A stretch of 64,000 bases of DNA from Zygnema cylindricum (taxonomy: Eukaryota > Streptophyta > Zygnematophyceae > Zygnematales > Zygnemataceae), in assembly GCA_037447655.1 (NCBI GenBank), contig JBBHKE010003555.1, positions 1 to 64,000 of the forward strand, in the 5' to 3' direction. A model generated the notes under the pieces. That model ran no database searches, was not told the origin of the DNA, and saw nothing but the letters and a program-made list of their open reading frames with translations. The translations under genes and the position numbers were made by a program. This document shows positions 1 to 11,795 of this stretch, piece by piece. Position 1 is the first letter of the stretch; each line of letters opens with the position of its first letter.

Positions 1-154
1 AGCCAAGGTAGCCATGGCTCTAGCTTCCTCTCCAATTTCTCAGTGACTGCGACAAGTTTGAGAGTTGGAGAGAGAAGTTAGAGATAGACTGCCTCGACTT
101 CTATATTTCTTTTCAGACCTAGAAAATTCCTAACATAAACCATTAATTTCTACA
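1..154 (-). repeat. 3' LTR of the copia element, partial
   Basis: The inner boundary is at 154, where the minus strand reads TGTAGAAATTAATGG just after a purine-rich tract. The rest of the LTR continues beyond the window. Only about the first 36 bases match the presumed 5' LTR edge at 6316-6351. Confidence 0.6.
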
Positions 155-179
155 CTCCTCTTATTTTCTAGTCACCTTT

Positions 180-575
180 TTATTTAAGACCACACTTCCT
201 CCTGCAAAAAAATAATTTAAAAGATGGTACAGGTTTGGTCATCATATCTGCTACCATCTCACTATCTGGTCTGTACTCTAAACTAATTAATTTGTTTTCT
301 ACTTTCTCTCTAACAACTCTCAGTCTAGTATCCATGTGTTTGGCTTTGAAGTGGTGTTTTGGATTGGCAGGAATGGCAATGGTTGCTTGATTATCAGAAG
401 AGATTTTGTGCACACCACTTTTAAGATGACCAAGCTCACCAAGTAAAGCCTTGACCCACATCAATTCTTTTACAGCAAAACAAGAGGCAATAAACTCAGC
501 CTCCGTGTTTGACTGAGCAATAACCTTTTGTTGTTTACTGCACCAGCAACATGCCCCATCTCCCACATACAACAT
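180..575 (-). pseudogene. copia RNase H domain fragment
   Basis: This 131-residue open stretch is a clear Ty1/copia RNase H. It contains the QSNTEAEF motif, the SSDNQATIAI motif with its catalytic aspartate, a KHMDTRL block and the closing MVADMMTKPVP motif. In an intact element it would be the C-terminus of the pol polyprotein and would degrade the RNA strand of the RNA/DNA hybrid. It lies directly upstream (in element orientation) of the purine tract and 3' LTR. It is cut off from the reverse transcriptase by stops between 576 and 950, so it is a remnant. Confidence 0.9.
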
Positions 576-949
576 ATATCAAGAGTTACACCTCCTCATA
601 GAAGCATCCCTATAAATGGCATCACTCTAAGTGGTGATATCAGTGTTATCAACACCCAAATGCAACCATAGATCTGTAGTCCCTATCAGATATCTAAGGA
701 CTCTCTTTGCTGCCTCCCAATCCCTTTTAGTGGCAGCAATCAGACTCCTACTTAACACTCCTATAGTTGCAACTAAATCAAACTGGGATTCATAAAGTAG
801 ATTAAGCTGAATATTACTTGTCTCTACAAAATAGTTTCATAAAGTAGATTAAGCTGCATATTACTTGTCTTGACGGAATAGTTTTCATGAAATTCTGCTC
901 TTCAGAACCTGGTTGATCATCCAAAGTTATAACTCCACTCACTCCTCTT

Positions 950-2719
950 CTATAGTTCTATTAGAGTTGTACAACTATTAGGCTTGTTCATCTGAAACTT
1001 TTCGAGCATATTCCCAATGGCCTCCTTTTGAGTTAATCTGATTATTCTCCTATCTTTGTGTCTCTCTACCTGAATTCCCAAAATGTATTTTGCCTCCCCC
1101 ATATCTTTCATTTTAAATCTCCCTTTTAGATCTTTTTTCACTTAATAAATTTTATCCATAGATTCACTTAAGGGTACGTCCCCATGTATTAAAGTATATA
1201 CTTTTCTCTGTCTTTTTGCCCTAAAATTCAAGGAACTTTGACAAAAACTTTAGCTGTACGAGAAAACATTTTTTAACAAAGTAGAGTAAACGCCAATTCA
1301 TGCTTTGGATGTACGACGTGTTTGTCGTCATGTGAACGCATTTTGGCGTTTTCCCCTTTTGGACCTCGGGCAAAAGAATCCAACCCAAAAAAAAACTTCA
1401 TCCCAAATCACCTCGAGACGGTGATGTTAGTTTAAGTACCGGGGCGGATGAAAAATGACCCAAGCACGCGCTAAAAGAGTGTGAAAATTTTAGGTCGAGG
1501 AAGAGTCCTAGCTATTTTTCTCCGTGCCCGTTACGCACTTGTAGGGAAAAAAGGCTGCAGGGGTCTCGAACCTCCACTTTCATTCATGGGATCTTTTGCA
1601 AAATTTTGCGACGTCGTCGTTTCTCCCCTCTCCCTCTCACACTATCAATTTTATCTCACACTTTTTAGAATGAGAGACGACAATATTGGTATAAATGAAA
1701 GATCTTTTAAAAATATTGTTTTTGACAATTTTTAGGTTTTTTTTTAATGGCAAGTCAAGCGAAAAAATTAGAAAAAACGAAATCGGAAAACCATGGCAGA
1801 AAGTTATTGAATCAGTGACGTCAACGTTGTCACAAGTGAGCATGCCGTCACAATATCACCAAACCCTAAACATCTACAATTTCACAAAATTATAGACGTC
1901 TACCAGTGTCGTTGTTTTTGTTGGCGTCACTAATCGTTGGAAGTTTCGTAGTCGCCTTCAATCGTCATAAGTTGTACCTACGTCTACAATCGTCACATTC
2001 TAAAGTTCCAATTTCATTTTCGCGCGTAGAGACGCAATTTGAAGTAGTACTGAGAATCTTTATTTCGAAGTATCGATTACATGGGGAAGTACCCTTAGTT
2101 AAGCAAGTCATCAACATAAATTGCAATAAAAATGATACCTTCCTCATCTTCAAACAGGTAAATTGAGTGATATGAGCTGATTCGAATGTATCCCAGACAT
2201 GTAAAAAACTCATCAAACTTCTTGTTCCGTTGCCGAGGTGTGTGTTTCAATCCATACAGAGATTTTATCAATCGGCATACCTTGCTCTCCTCTCCTTGCT
2301 CCACAAACCCTGCGGGCTAGCGCATAAATATCTTCTCTTCCAGTTCTCCATGTAGGAAGGTCGTCTTGATGTCCATTTGGTCCATGTCTTTCGCTGCCGC
2401 TAATCTGAGAAGCATCCGGACGGAAGGAAACATAACGACCGGGGCAAATGTCTCCTCGTAGTCAATTCCCTCTTTTTTTAGTAAATCCTTTGGCCACCAA
2501 CAGGGCCTTGTAGTGCTCAATTGTGTTATTTGATTTAAGTTTCAGTTTTAATACCCACTTACACCCTATTGGCTTTCGGTCAGGAAGATAGTCCACCAGC
2601 TTAAAAGTATAGGCCGCCATGATTGAGGCCATCTTCTCATTGATGGTTGTTTTCGATTGGTTCCTCTTAGGACAGTTCATCGCCTCACCATAAGTTTGGG
2701 GTTCATCTGGATGAGACAA
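950..2719 (-). pseudogene. copia reverse transcriptase, broken and interrupted by a DNA element
   Basis: The fragments at 2462-2719, 2317-2520, 2095-2304 and 950-1141 together give a copia RT. They carry the KPIGCKWV and VAKGFT motifs, IDYEETFAPVV, QMDIKTTFLHGELEE, KSLYGLKHTPRQ and the active-site motif IYVDDLL, followed by FKMKDMGEAKYILGI. Frame changes separate the pieces. Between the YVDDLL motif (about 2099) and the FKMKDMG motif (about 1110) lies a 925-bp insertion with terminal inverted repeats. Conceptually removing it brings the two halves together, apart from old stops. The domain once copied element RNA into DNA. Confidence 0.9.
1171..2095. mobile_element. 925-bp non-autonomous DNA transposon inserted in the copia RT
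   Basis: The ends are inverted repeats: AGGGTACGTCCCCATG at 1171 and, read inward from 2095 on the minus strand, AGGGTACTTCCCCATG. A TA dinucleotide flanks both sides (1169-1170 and 2096-2097), consistent with a TA target duplication (Tc1/mariner or Stowaway type). If the terminal repeat is read one base shorter, a TTA duplication of PIF/Harbinger type is also possible. No transposase reading frame is visible inside. It splits the copia RT between its YVDD motif and the following conserved block, so it is younger than the copia. Confidence 0.75.
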
Positions 2720-2799
2720 TTTGGTTACCTTGTTGTTAACTTATTTCTCTTGCAATCTTTTGTTGCTTCTCCTTACTCCTTCAAAATTTACAACTAGAA

Positions 2800-3900
2800 T
2801 AGAGGGATGTCGTGGATTCTTTTGATTAGTTTCGGCTTCTCCATTGTCTCTTCGTTCTGGGTCTATTTCCATCACTTTTTTTACCTTGGCTGAGTTATAA
2901 CTTCAAGTTCCACAGATGTTTCCTCCACGGTCTGATTTTTACCTGCAGGGTTTTCATCTTCTTGGAAATGCGAGTAGTTAGGAAGCTCAAAGTCATCAAA
3001 GTTTTCTGACTCAAATATGATTCTGACTGACTTTTATTTCTTTAATGGATGATTTCTTAAAAGGATCTACAGGTTTCCCTTCATCCATAACTACGAGGTG
3101 CTTAACTAGAATTATATATTGTCTTCTAAGATCATAAACTATACCCTTTTACATCCTCATTATATCCTAGCAGGTTTCCTGGTTTTCCTTTAGGATCTAA
3201 CTTCCAATCTGACCGATCTGTACTTAGACTAAACACTTGACTACTGAAAACCTTTAAGTGTGAAATATCTAGATTTCGGCCAGTCCATCTCTCATAGGGT
3301 GTTTGTCCTTTAACTGCCCTCTATTCTTGAGGTAGTTGGCACAATTCATTGCCGCAACCCATAACCTTCTTCTTATCTTCTTATCTGACAGCATACTTCT
3401 GGCACTATCACTTAGTTTCCTATTCAACCTCTCGACTACGCCATTTTGTTCTGGATTTTCGGAACAGTCTTTTGATGTTGTAACCCATCTTCTCTAAAAA
3501 AAATCCTCAAAATAGTTGGAGGTATACTCCCCACCATTATCACTATTCACTCTCTTGATTGGGGTTTCTCACTCCATGGGGATTCCGATTTATTTTTCAG
3601 AAAATATACTCTTGAATACCGAGACCAATTATCAATGATGGTCATAATATACCTCTTACCGTTCGGTGAAGGCACTTTTGCAGGTCCCCAAATATCTGTG
3701 TGTACCAAATCTAGTACTTTTTCTCCTTTATAAGTGGTTGTTTTTGGGAAGGGTAACCTTTGGGCCTTATCTTGAGCACACCCACTACAGTCACTTAGAT
3801 TCTCACTTTACCCAAACTGAATTGTTTCCACTACTCCCATCTTTTTCATTTTTTTTAACTTATCTAAATGCATATGTCCTAGCCTCTTATGTCATATAAT
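2800..3900 (-). pseudogene. copia integrase, broken
   Basis: Translating the minus strand by eye gives an integrase core spread over several frames. The catalytic triad contexts are all present: LVHTDIWGP near 3700, VNSDNGGEYTS near 3545 and PEQNGVVERLNRKL near 3440. The glutamate motif is in a different frame from the second aspartate, so the copy is disrupted. The region below 3290 is the more variable C-terminal part of integrase and is poorly readable. In the live element this enzyme would insert the cDNA copy into the host chromosome. Confidence 0.8.
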
Positions 3901-4632
3901 TATATCATGAACACCATCATAATAAATCTCTTCTTTTCATTGTTTAAGGTCAGCCAAAACATCCCTTGGCTACCCTTTTCAACTGTGAAATAAACTTCAT
4001 CCTCAAAGCTAGTAGCAAATATTATTTTCCTAGAGCTAGTTTTAAAACCCTTATCATCTAACACAGATGTTGAGATGAGATTTTTGTTCAGTTCAGAAAT
4101 AAACATCACATCAAAGAATGTATCTATGGATGTTTTTCCATCCACTAACACTTTTAGATATACAAATCCTACCAAAGTAGTAGTGACTACCCTCCCATCT
4201 CTGTACTCTATCTCTTCAGTGGGGATCTTTCTCATCTTTTTGAACATGTGTTTGTCCTTACACATGTGCATGGAAACACCTAAATCCACAATCCAACCTG
4301 TTGCACCTGTCAATCCCTTGAAGGCACATTTTTGTTTTCGTGGAATTTCGACCTTTGTCTTCACCTCCATCTCCTCGTCCAACAATAGCTCATCGTCCTT
4401 GGATTCCTCCTCGTATATTCGCGTCACAAGGGATTTTTTTCTTTTAATTCGAAGATCCACCAGTCCGTCCCTCCTTTAGCAAAAGCTCAGTTAGCTTACA
4501 ACACTGCGCCATATAGTGCCCTAGTTTTTTACAAAAGTAACAAAGTCCTTTGGGAACTCTCGGTTCGGACTCAACGGACGGATTTTTTTGTCCCCCTCTT
4601 CTATAGTTTTTGAAGGGTTTTCTTGATTCCAT
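3900..4632 (-). pseudogene. copia gag zinc knuckle and protease, broken
   Basis: The 4444-4632 fragment contains a CCHC zinc knuckle, CYFCKKLGHYMAQC, with spacing C-x2-C-x4-H-x4-C. The 3900-4460 fragment contains the protease motif WIVDLGVSMHMC, where copia proteases normally have D-S/T-G-A-S. The aspartate is kept but the next residue is leucine, which would inactivate the enzyme. The two fragments overlap in different frames. A pre-integrase block follows the protease, ending near 3900. Confidence 0.8.
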
Positions 4633-4928
4633 GTTCCTCCAATCAGTTCCGGCTGCCTAGGCTTGTTCGCTCTTTCCTCCCTTTCGGATCTCTATGGTAT
4701 TCTCTCGGAAGAGAATCATCACTACCACAAAGGTCCAGGTCCACCTGGAGTCTGGTAGATCTTGTACACAGTTGACTATATTCTTATAGTCATCAGGTAA
4801 CTTCATGAGTAAACACTTAACCTTTGCCTTTTCAACTTCTACATTTTAAACACTCTCTAACTCTATAAAAAATGTTGCAAGCTCATTACAAAAATATAGC
4901 ATTTTTCCTCTTTTGTGGACACATGCAT

Positions 4929-5543
4929 CTATTTTTTGATCTGCAACTGTTGTTTCTGAAACGTACAGCTTCGGTACATATCTATGAGTGCCATATACAG
5001 ACTGGATGCCTTTTCTACTTGCAAATGAGGAGATGGAAGTCCTTGAGTAAGATGGCAGAAAATGAAATGCTTCGCCGCCATATTGTTATAGTCCCAGGTA
5101 TTAATGTCATTCTCCTCGTTTCTCGAAACAGGTGATATTAATGCCGAGCCGGGTGTTATTGATGTTGATTTTTCCTTGACTTTTCCTTTGTCTATCACTT
5201 CCGTTTCCTTTGTCTCCTCCGATAGAGCTAGTTATGCATCCTTGGTAAATCTGCTCACGTTCAACCCTAGAGGGATACCTAGACTGGATGGACGCCTCAC
5301 TCGTCCACTCACTATCCCCCAAAACCTTTTTTCAGACAAAGGTCTTTTCATCATACTCTCCCAGTATATGAAGCCAATTCCGCTAAAGATAGGCACCTTA
5401 AAGTGTGGGCGCATAACGTGTAATTTTAAGACCTCTATGTGTCCCCAGGGTAGGAAGCTCTCACGAAGCCCCTTAGATAGCCCTAACCCCTTATAGTTTG
5501 CACAAGACTGGCTGCACTTTGGAAGACAACAAACTAAACTCAT
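4929..5543 (-). pseudogene. copia gag N-terminal region, broken
   Basis: The 5232-5543 fragment contains FKVPIFSG followed by YWESMMKRPLSEKRFW, which matches the usual start of copia gag. The 4929-5198 fragment contains the downstream gag helix region (W-D-x6-KHFIFCHL ... SSLYMALIDMY). The frame changes between them. I place the original gag start at or just above 5400-5543 but cannot fix the codon. Confidence 0.65.
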
Positions 5544-6315
5544 TTCACCCTACTGAAGGCAAGACTCTCTTGAATTTGCCACAAAAAAAATCAAGCAATT
5601 TGCTCCCCTCAACAGTGAGTTATGGTTGGTCAAAAACGACCTTTATTTTTACAAGCTTTGTTAAATAGAGGTACCTAAATTTCACTAACTCCTAGTCTAC
5701 CTAATCACAACTGTCTACCACTACACCCTAGTCGAATAGAATCAATTTATAGTATAACAAGGTAGAGTGGCCGATGTACTTATTGTACCTCATTGTACGA
5801 TATGGCTTTCAAAGTGACGTTTGTCAAATCGAGAACTATAATTCCTCCTCCCGTCTTCTCCGGTAAACAAAAAAGAATGTGGCGCCACGTGGCATCGCGT
5901 AACACTATCTCCAAAGGCCACCAAAAGCTCATTCCGGGTGATGGCTGCAACGACGGTCGTCCAATCAAATATATTTACACGGTTCGTATTCGCGTTCGTG
6001 CATGAATTGTTTCACATGCCCCTCGTCGCCAGTTTGGTATGATTTAGCCGTCGCGTTATAAGTAAGTATTTATCAAACCTGACAAGTGTATCTTTTCTTT
6101 AAAAACTTAATGGACAAGTCGGCAGGCTACTCTAGATTTCAAAAGGATCCAGGTTCAATTTCGGGAAAGATTAATGTTTTGGTAAAAATGTCCTCACTTC
6201 TATCTGCCACCTTCTAAAATAAGACGGCAACAATGGCGTGTCTTTAATCCTCTCTCTCTCTCTCTTTTTAGAGTCTAGTTATAATAGAGAAGTAAACTTT
6301 TTACAATGATAAAAC
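5544..6315 (-). other. Copia leader / 5' LTR region, no gene
   Basis: This should contain the copia leader, primer-binding site and most of the 5' LTR. I do not recognise the primer site and see no similarity to the visible part of the 3' LTR. Short open frames here have no recognisable content. Confidence 0.4.
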
Positions 6316-6351
6316 TTAGAAAATAACTAACATAAACCATTAATTTCTACA
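6316..6351 (-). repeat. Outer end of the copia 5' LTR
   Basis: On the minus strand this stretch begins with the same TGTAGAAATTAATGG start as the 3' LTR at 154 and stays alike for about 36 bases with a few changes. Immediately outside it, at 6352, the coding remnant of a LINE-like element begins, which marks the insertion point. Confidence 0.55.
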
Positions 6352-7435
6352 GGTGCCTTCTTGCTTCCACTATTGTTTATCGTTTTCTGGCTAGGGACAC
6401 TTCTATTCTTCAAGCCGTTATTCGTCGTGTTTCGGATTGTGAGCTCGCCTTCGAGCGGTCCCTTTGGGATGCATCACGTTCTCTTAATCTGGTTGTTATC
6501 GAGAACATGCTGATTTTTTCCCCTCTTGTTACAACATCTGTTGCGCATGTTCAAGAATCCATTTATGATCGCGTTGTCAACGCTATTAAATATGAGCTTC
6601 TTGAGGCGTTTCCTTCCGATTTTGCGCGTGCACGCTTTCTCTCTTGTGGCGGACCTGGCTTTGGAGCTTAGCGCTTCGCTATTGGTTGTCTCTATCTTAC
6701 CCACCCTTCGTTTCATCCCGGCTAAGTTCACCACGGCCCTCAGGTTCCGGCTTGGTCTCCCTCACCCACCTTTACTTCGCTCTCTTGTTTGATCATGTGG
6801 CCACGTTCTAGAGCCCGACGGGGTCCATTTGCTTGTTTCTCCCACGAGGGCAAATTGATTCAGGCGCACGACACGATCCGAGACACCATCGCTAATATCG
6901 CTTCTGAAGGGGGATTTTTTGTTTGTCACGAGGTCTCCCACATTATTCCTTCGCGTCGGATTGACCTTGTATTACTTCATGGTGCCCGTTGTACATTTGG
7001 TGACGTTGTTTTGGCAAACCGTACCTCAAATACAATCGTCGACCAAGCGGCTCGGCCTGCGAGAGTGGCCGCACGTGACGCGGCTAACTAGAAGGAGCGT
7101 GATTATGCCCGCCGCGACGTTATAGATGGCTTCATTCCAATAGTGGTCAAAACATTTAGTTATTTAGATGTGGCTTTGGACGATTTTTTGTGGTCGGCGC
7201 TCGTTCGAGCGGCGGGGATATGGGAGCTCTTCTGTTTCAGTACTTACTTCTTTTTATCGGCAACGTTTTTTTGTGTGCCTAGAACGGGTGTATGCTTCTT
7301 ATCGTCTATTGCAGTTATGGATTGAAGACGTGTTCCATAACTCCCTCCTCCTGCTCCTCCGAGATTCGCGGACCTACGTGGTTGCTTTCCGTAGATTTTT
7401 AGATATGTTGGGGTTTTTTTTTTATATATATACAT
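6352..7435 (+). pseudogene. LINE-like retroelement remnant, region downstream of the RT (copy 1)
   Basis: Three frames joined give a pattern I associate with a family of plant reverse-transcriptase proteins: FLSCGGPGFGAWL, then LRFRLGLPHPP, then FSHEGKLIQAHDTIRDTIANIA, then SRRIDLVLLHGA and FGDVVLANRTS, then FIPIVVKTFSYLD and LTSFYRQRFFVCLERV. The same order is visible in the second copy at 35890-37670. The block with R-R-I-D-L-V and D-V-V looks nuclease-like, but that is inference. Frame changes near 6670 and 7090 show it is dead. Its 5' part is missing: the sequence starts abruptly at the copia LTR edge (6351), so the copia appears to have inserted into this element. Confidence 0.6.
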
Positions 7436-7600
7436 GCTGGATTTTTCCTTTGATGTTTTGTTTGTTGGGTTTTGCTTTTTTGGGTGTTTTCGATTTCCTT
7501 GCCATCTTTTTGTATTTTCGTTGTTTTTGCCTTGATTTTCCTTTTTGTTTATTCTTCGTCATGAGGTTTTTTAGTTTTAGCAATGCTACTTCTTTTTGTT

Positions 7601-7921
7601 CCCATGGACTCAGATGATTTACCTTCGCTCTTTTTTATAAAGTCGGCCCCTTTTTTGTTTTTTTCTTACAATAAAGACTATTGCAATAAAAACTCTTACA
7701 ATAATGACTCTTGCAATAAAGACTCTTTACAATTTACTGTAATGGCAAAAATCCTATTTGTTCCCATGGACTCATATGATTTACCTTCGCTCTTTTTAAT
7801 AAAGTCGGCCCCTTTTTTGTTTTTTTCTTACAATGAAGACTATTGCAATAAAAAATCTTACAATAATGACTCTTGCAATAAAGAATCTTTACAATTTACT
7901 GTAATGGCGAAAATCCTACCT
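7601..7921 (+). repeat. 162-bp tandem duplication
   Basis: Two copies of a 162-bp unit lie head to tail, each starting with CCCATGGACTCA (7601 and 7763). They differ by few substitutions. Because 162 is a multiple of three, an open frame runs through both, but it has no recognisable domain and I do not call it a gene. Confidence 0.85.
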
Positions 7922-8135
7922 TCGCTACAGTTGTAGCTCATGTTGTGAGACATATTGGAGTCATTGTCCCTACCTTCGCTACATTCGCTACAGTTGTAGC
8001 TCATGTTGTGAGACATATTGGAGTCACTGTCCTACCTTCGCTACAGTTGTAGCTCATGTTGTGAGACATATTGGAGTCACTGCCCTTCGCTACAGTTGTA
8101 GCTCATGTTGTGAGACATATTGGAGTCACTGCCTC
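7919..8135 (+). repeat. About 50-bp tandem repeat, four copies
   Basis: Four near-identical units begin TTCGCTACAGTTGTAGCTCA at 7921, 7984, 8037 and 8086. Unit spacing is 63, 53 and 49 bp; the longer first spacing comes from a small internal duplication of the unit start. The array directly follows the 162-bp duplication. Confidence 0.9.
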
Positions 8136-8416
8136 TGACTTCTCTAGGAGGAACACGCATGATTATGCATGTTGTTTAAAACTCATTTTCTTGTACATAA
8201 AAAAAACACATAAATATACGCATATGTATTCACATAAATAAATGCAAGCATAACTCATGGTAAATTTGATATTTTATAACCCATGACATAAAAACCAATT
8301 TTACAAAAAAACAGAAAAGCAAACTAAATAAACGTAAGTATTAAAATAAATAAAAAACAAAAACAAAAAAAAAACCCAAAAAAAAAAAAAATACAAAAAA
8401 ATATAAAAATATTTAC

Positions 8417-8420
<4 letters not shown>

Positions 8421-8459
<39 letters not shown>
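8421..8459. repeat. (TA)n microsatellite
   Basis: About 19 uninterrupted TA dinucleotides in an AT-rich stretch. Confidence 0.95.
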
Positions 8460-8461
<2 letters not shown>

Positions 8462-8898
8462 ATTACAGAAGTGAAAAAAATATATGCAATGCAAAAAGTA
8501 ATTATTAAAACTAATGTATATAACAAAAAAAAAAACAAACAAGAAAATAGCAAAAAATAAAGAAAAAAAATATATAATGTAACAAAAAAATATAAATATA
8601 TAATGTAACAAGTAATTGTTATAATAAAAAGTAATTGTTGAAATGAATATAAATAACAATATATATAACAAACAACAAAAAAACAAAATATAAAGAAAAA
8701 TATATAATATACTTCATCAAAAATATATTAAAGATATAATGTAAAGTGTAATTGTTAAAATATAAAGTAATTGTTAAAATAAATCTAAATTATATATATA
8801 TATATATACATATATATATACATATATATATAGTGAAATAAAACAAATAATAATTATAGTAATTAATTATAATGCTAAAAAAAAAAAAAAAAAAAATT

Positions 8899-9849
<951 letters not shown>

Positions 9850-10723
9850 CACGAAATTGAAAGTTGTAAAAACAAATAAGAAAACAAATATCGTACCGTA
9901 AAAACACCAAGAAAAGTTTACTCGACAAAGTTGAAGTTCACTTGCCAAAGTTCACTCAACAAAATGCAAAATATAATTGTTTCTTCGATTGTTGAGATTG
10001 GAAATGCAAGATAATCTTCTTATTATCGGTGGTAGCCAATCGTAATTTTGACGAAGTGTGCAAGAAAAAAAAGTCGATGTATGTGAAAGGAAATTCCAAG
10101 TGTTGAGTATTGTGTCAAAATTAATCGCGATAAAATCTATGGCAATGAATACGGAACGGTGAGGGCTACCGTTATATCGCGCCCAAACCATCATATTTTT
10201 TATCGCCGCTAAGTGTAAAAAGTATACAATAATATATCATAATACTTTATAATATATTGTATTATATTTTTGTACTCTATATAGTGTGACATGCCACGTA
10301 CGACAATCCGTTCTGTAATCTTGTAGAAGTGTACGGTCTGAACCGTAAGGTTATCGCCGATAATTACCGGGCCCAATGTTTATTGGTAATTGATAGCGAT
10401 ATATTGGTTTTTTCTCTCGATATACTCGACAATCGGTAAGTCAAAAAAATGTTTATATCGTTTGACGCGACCAATACACAGCTTAACTTGTACAGCAAAG
10501 GTGCTTAAAGAATAAAAATTCATACAAAGCAGAATTTCTTTTCAAAAAGTGGAAGCGCTTGGCGAGTTTTGTCACGCTCCAAAATTGTTAACTGTTACCC
10601 GACCGTCATTTACAAAAAAAAAAAGTAACTGAAACTCGATTTCTAACAACTACCCGTGCCCGCCTGTAACCGAAAAGGTACAAAATCACAACGCTCATTG
10701 TTATTAACGTTAAGCATTTATTA
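9850..10723. other. Intergenic, no gene seen
   Basis: AT-rich sequence. Around 10340-10450 there are short palindromic pieces rich in CGATA/TATCG that resemble the non-autonomous element at 54215-54550. Around 10550-10680 several ACCCGACCG-like words recall the terminal region of the hAT element further right. Confidence 0.4.
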
Positions 10724-11226
10724 CACCGCGAATCGTAATCATCGTAGATAAATAATTAGTGTTATCCATTCCAATGTATATTTTTTCGTTTTTTCAAAAC
10801 AAGGTTGTACTCTAGTTTATCAATAACTCTAATTTAGGTTTCTGTCAGTAATAATTATCCGCTTACACAATCTGACAAACGTACAATTTCACGTCATAAT
10901 AATCCGATTCCTTAGGTACACATACTGAATCTGACAAGCGTACAATTTCACGTCATTGTGACGTTTGCACTACGCGGTTGTGAAATCGCAATTACATCAT
11001 AACGGCATGTATTAAATCATTTTTTTTACTTTTGTTGCACGGTCAGACACCGATCGTAAGCCACACTATTTAAAACGACACTATACTAAAGTTGTTAACG
11101 TTGATTAAAAAACTACCTTAAATAATGTAAAGAAAAATTTAAAGTTATTTACTCTTTATAAGGTTTTTGGGTTTGAATTCGTGGTGACGGAATTAGCCTT
11201 AATAACTCTAATTACGATTCGCGGTG
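10724..11226. mobile_element. 503-bp MITE-like element flanked by TA
   Basis: The ends are inverted repeats: CACCGCGAATCGTAAT at 10724 and its complement ATTACGATTCGCGGTG ending at 11226. TA flanks both sides (10722-10723, 11227-11228). No coding frame. The terminal CACCGCGAAT is shared with the element at 54553-54749, so the two belong to one family or superfamily. Confidence 0.7.
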
Positions 11227-11228
11227 TA

Positions 11229-11345
11229 GTGTTAATAGAAAATTATGATTAATGATACTATTTAATGCATAGAGACGTGGGAGGTTATAGTCCACGTCTT
11301 TAAATAATATTGTTAACTTTATTTTGTGACGTTAATGTTTATTCT
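11229..11345. repeat. Fragment of the same MITE family
   Basis: This stretch is similar to the interior of the element at 54553-54749. It includes a conserved pair GACGTGG (11274-11280) and CCACGTC (11292-11298) separated by 11 bases, with the same spacing as at 54632-54656. It abuts the right end of the 503-bp element. Confidence 0.55.
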
Positions 11346-11795
11346 CTCGCAAATCTAAATTTTTCGCTACAATTTTTCGGACAGTTTTTCTTTCGACTAC
11401 AATACTATTTTTTGAATTATGCAAAAAAGGTAAAGTTTTAATTATGAATGTTTACAAAAAAAGTCTTAATATAGAAAATCAATTAGGAAGAAACTTATTG
11501 TGATGAGCAAAAAAATCAAAACATTTTTTGTAGTATCAAATATATGAAAAATCAAATCATAACCTTGTCCTATTTTCGACTCTATTATATAACTTCTCAA
11601 CCTCAAACCTAAAAATTACACAAGATATATAAATCTAAATGTGGTATAAATACTTCGCTTTGGTAATTTGGTAAAAATAAATATTCCGGTTTAAGAAGAA
11701 AAAAAAGATAAACACTAGAAAAATTGTGAAAAAAAAAAATGTATAACTAATACTAAAAAAATAACAATAATTAGAAAACAAAACAAAACAATGAA

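Larger units (their letters stand above)
1..6351 (-). mobile_element. Degenerate Ty1/copia LTR retrotransposon, incomplete at window start
   Basis: Reading the minus strand from right to left, recognisable domains come in the copia order: gag with a zinc knuckle, protease, integrase, reverse transcriptase, RNase H. The copia order (integrase before reverse transcriptase) excludes Ty3/gypsy. Every domain is split by frame changes and stops, so the copy is dead. A polypurine-like tract at 155-167 precedes the 3' LTR, which starts with TGTAGAAATTAATGG (read on minus, from 154) and runs off the window. The same terminal bases occur at 6351, the outer edge of the 5' LTR. A 925-bp DNA element interrupts the reverse transcriptase at 1171-2095. 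I could not find a tRNA-Met-type primer-binding site, so the inner edge of the 5' LTR is unknown. Confidence 0.9.

Noticed and set aside
1556-1580. B-box-like GGTTCGAGACC on the minus strand, hinting at a SINE
   Set aside because: No A-box at the right distance and no tRNA-like body; it lies inside a TA-flanked DNA element.
7583-7936. 117-codon frame across the 162-bp duplication as a repeat protein
   Set aside because: The frame is open because the unit is a multiple of three and T-rich; no domain, no start context, no conservation evidence.
7919-8135. CRISPR-like array
   Set aside because: Units are adjacent tandem copies without unique spacers, in a eukaryotic nuclear setting.
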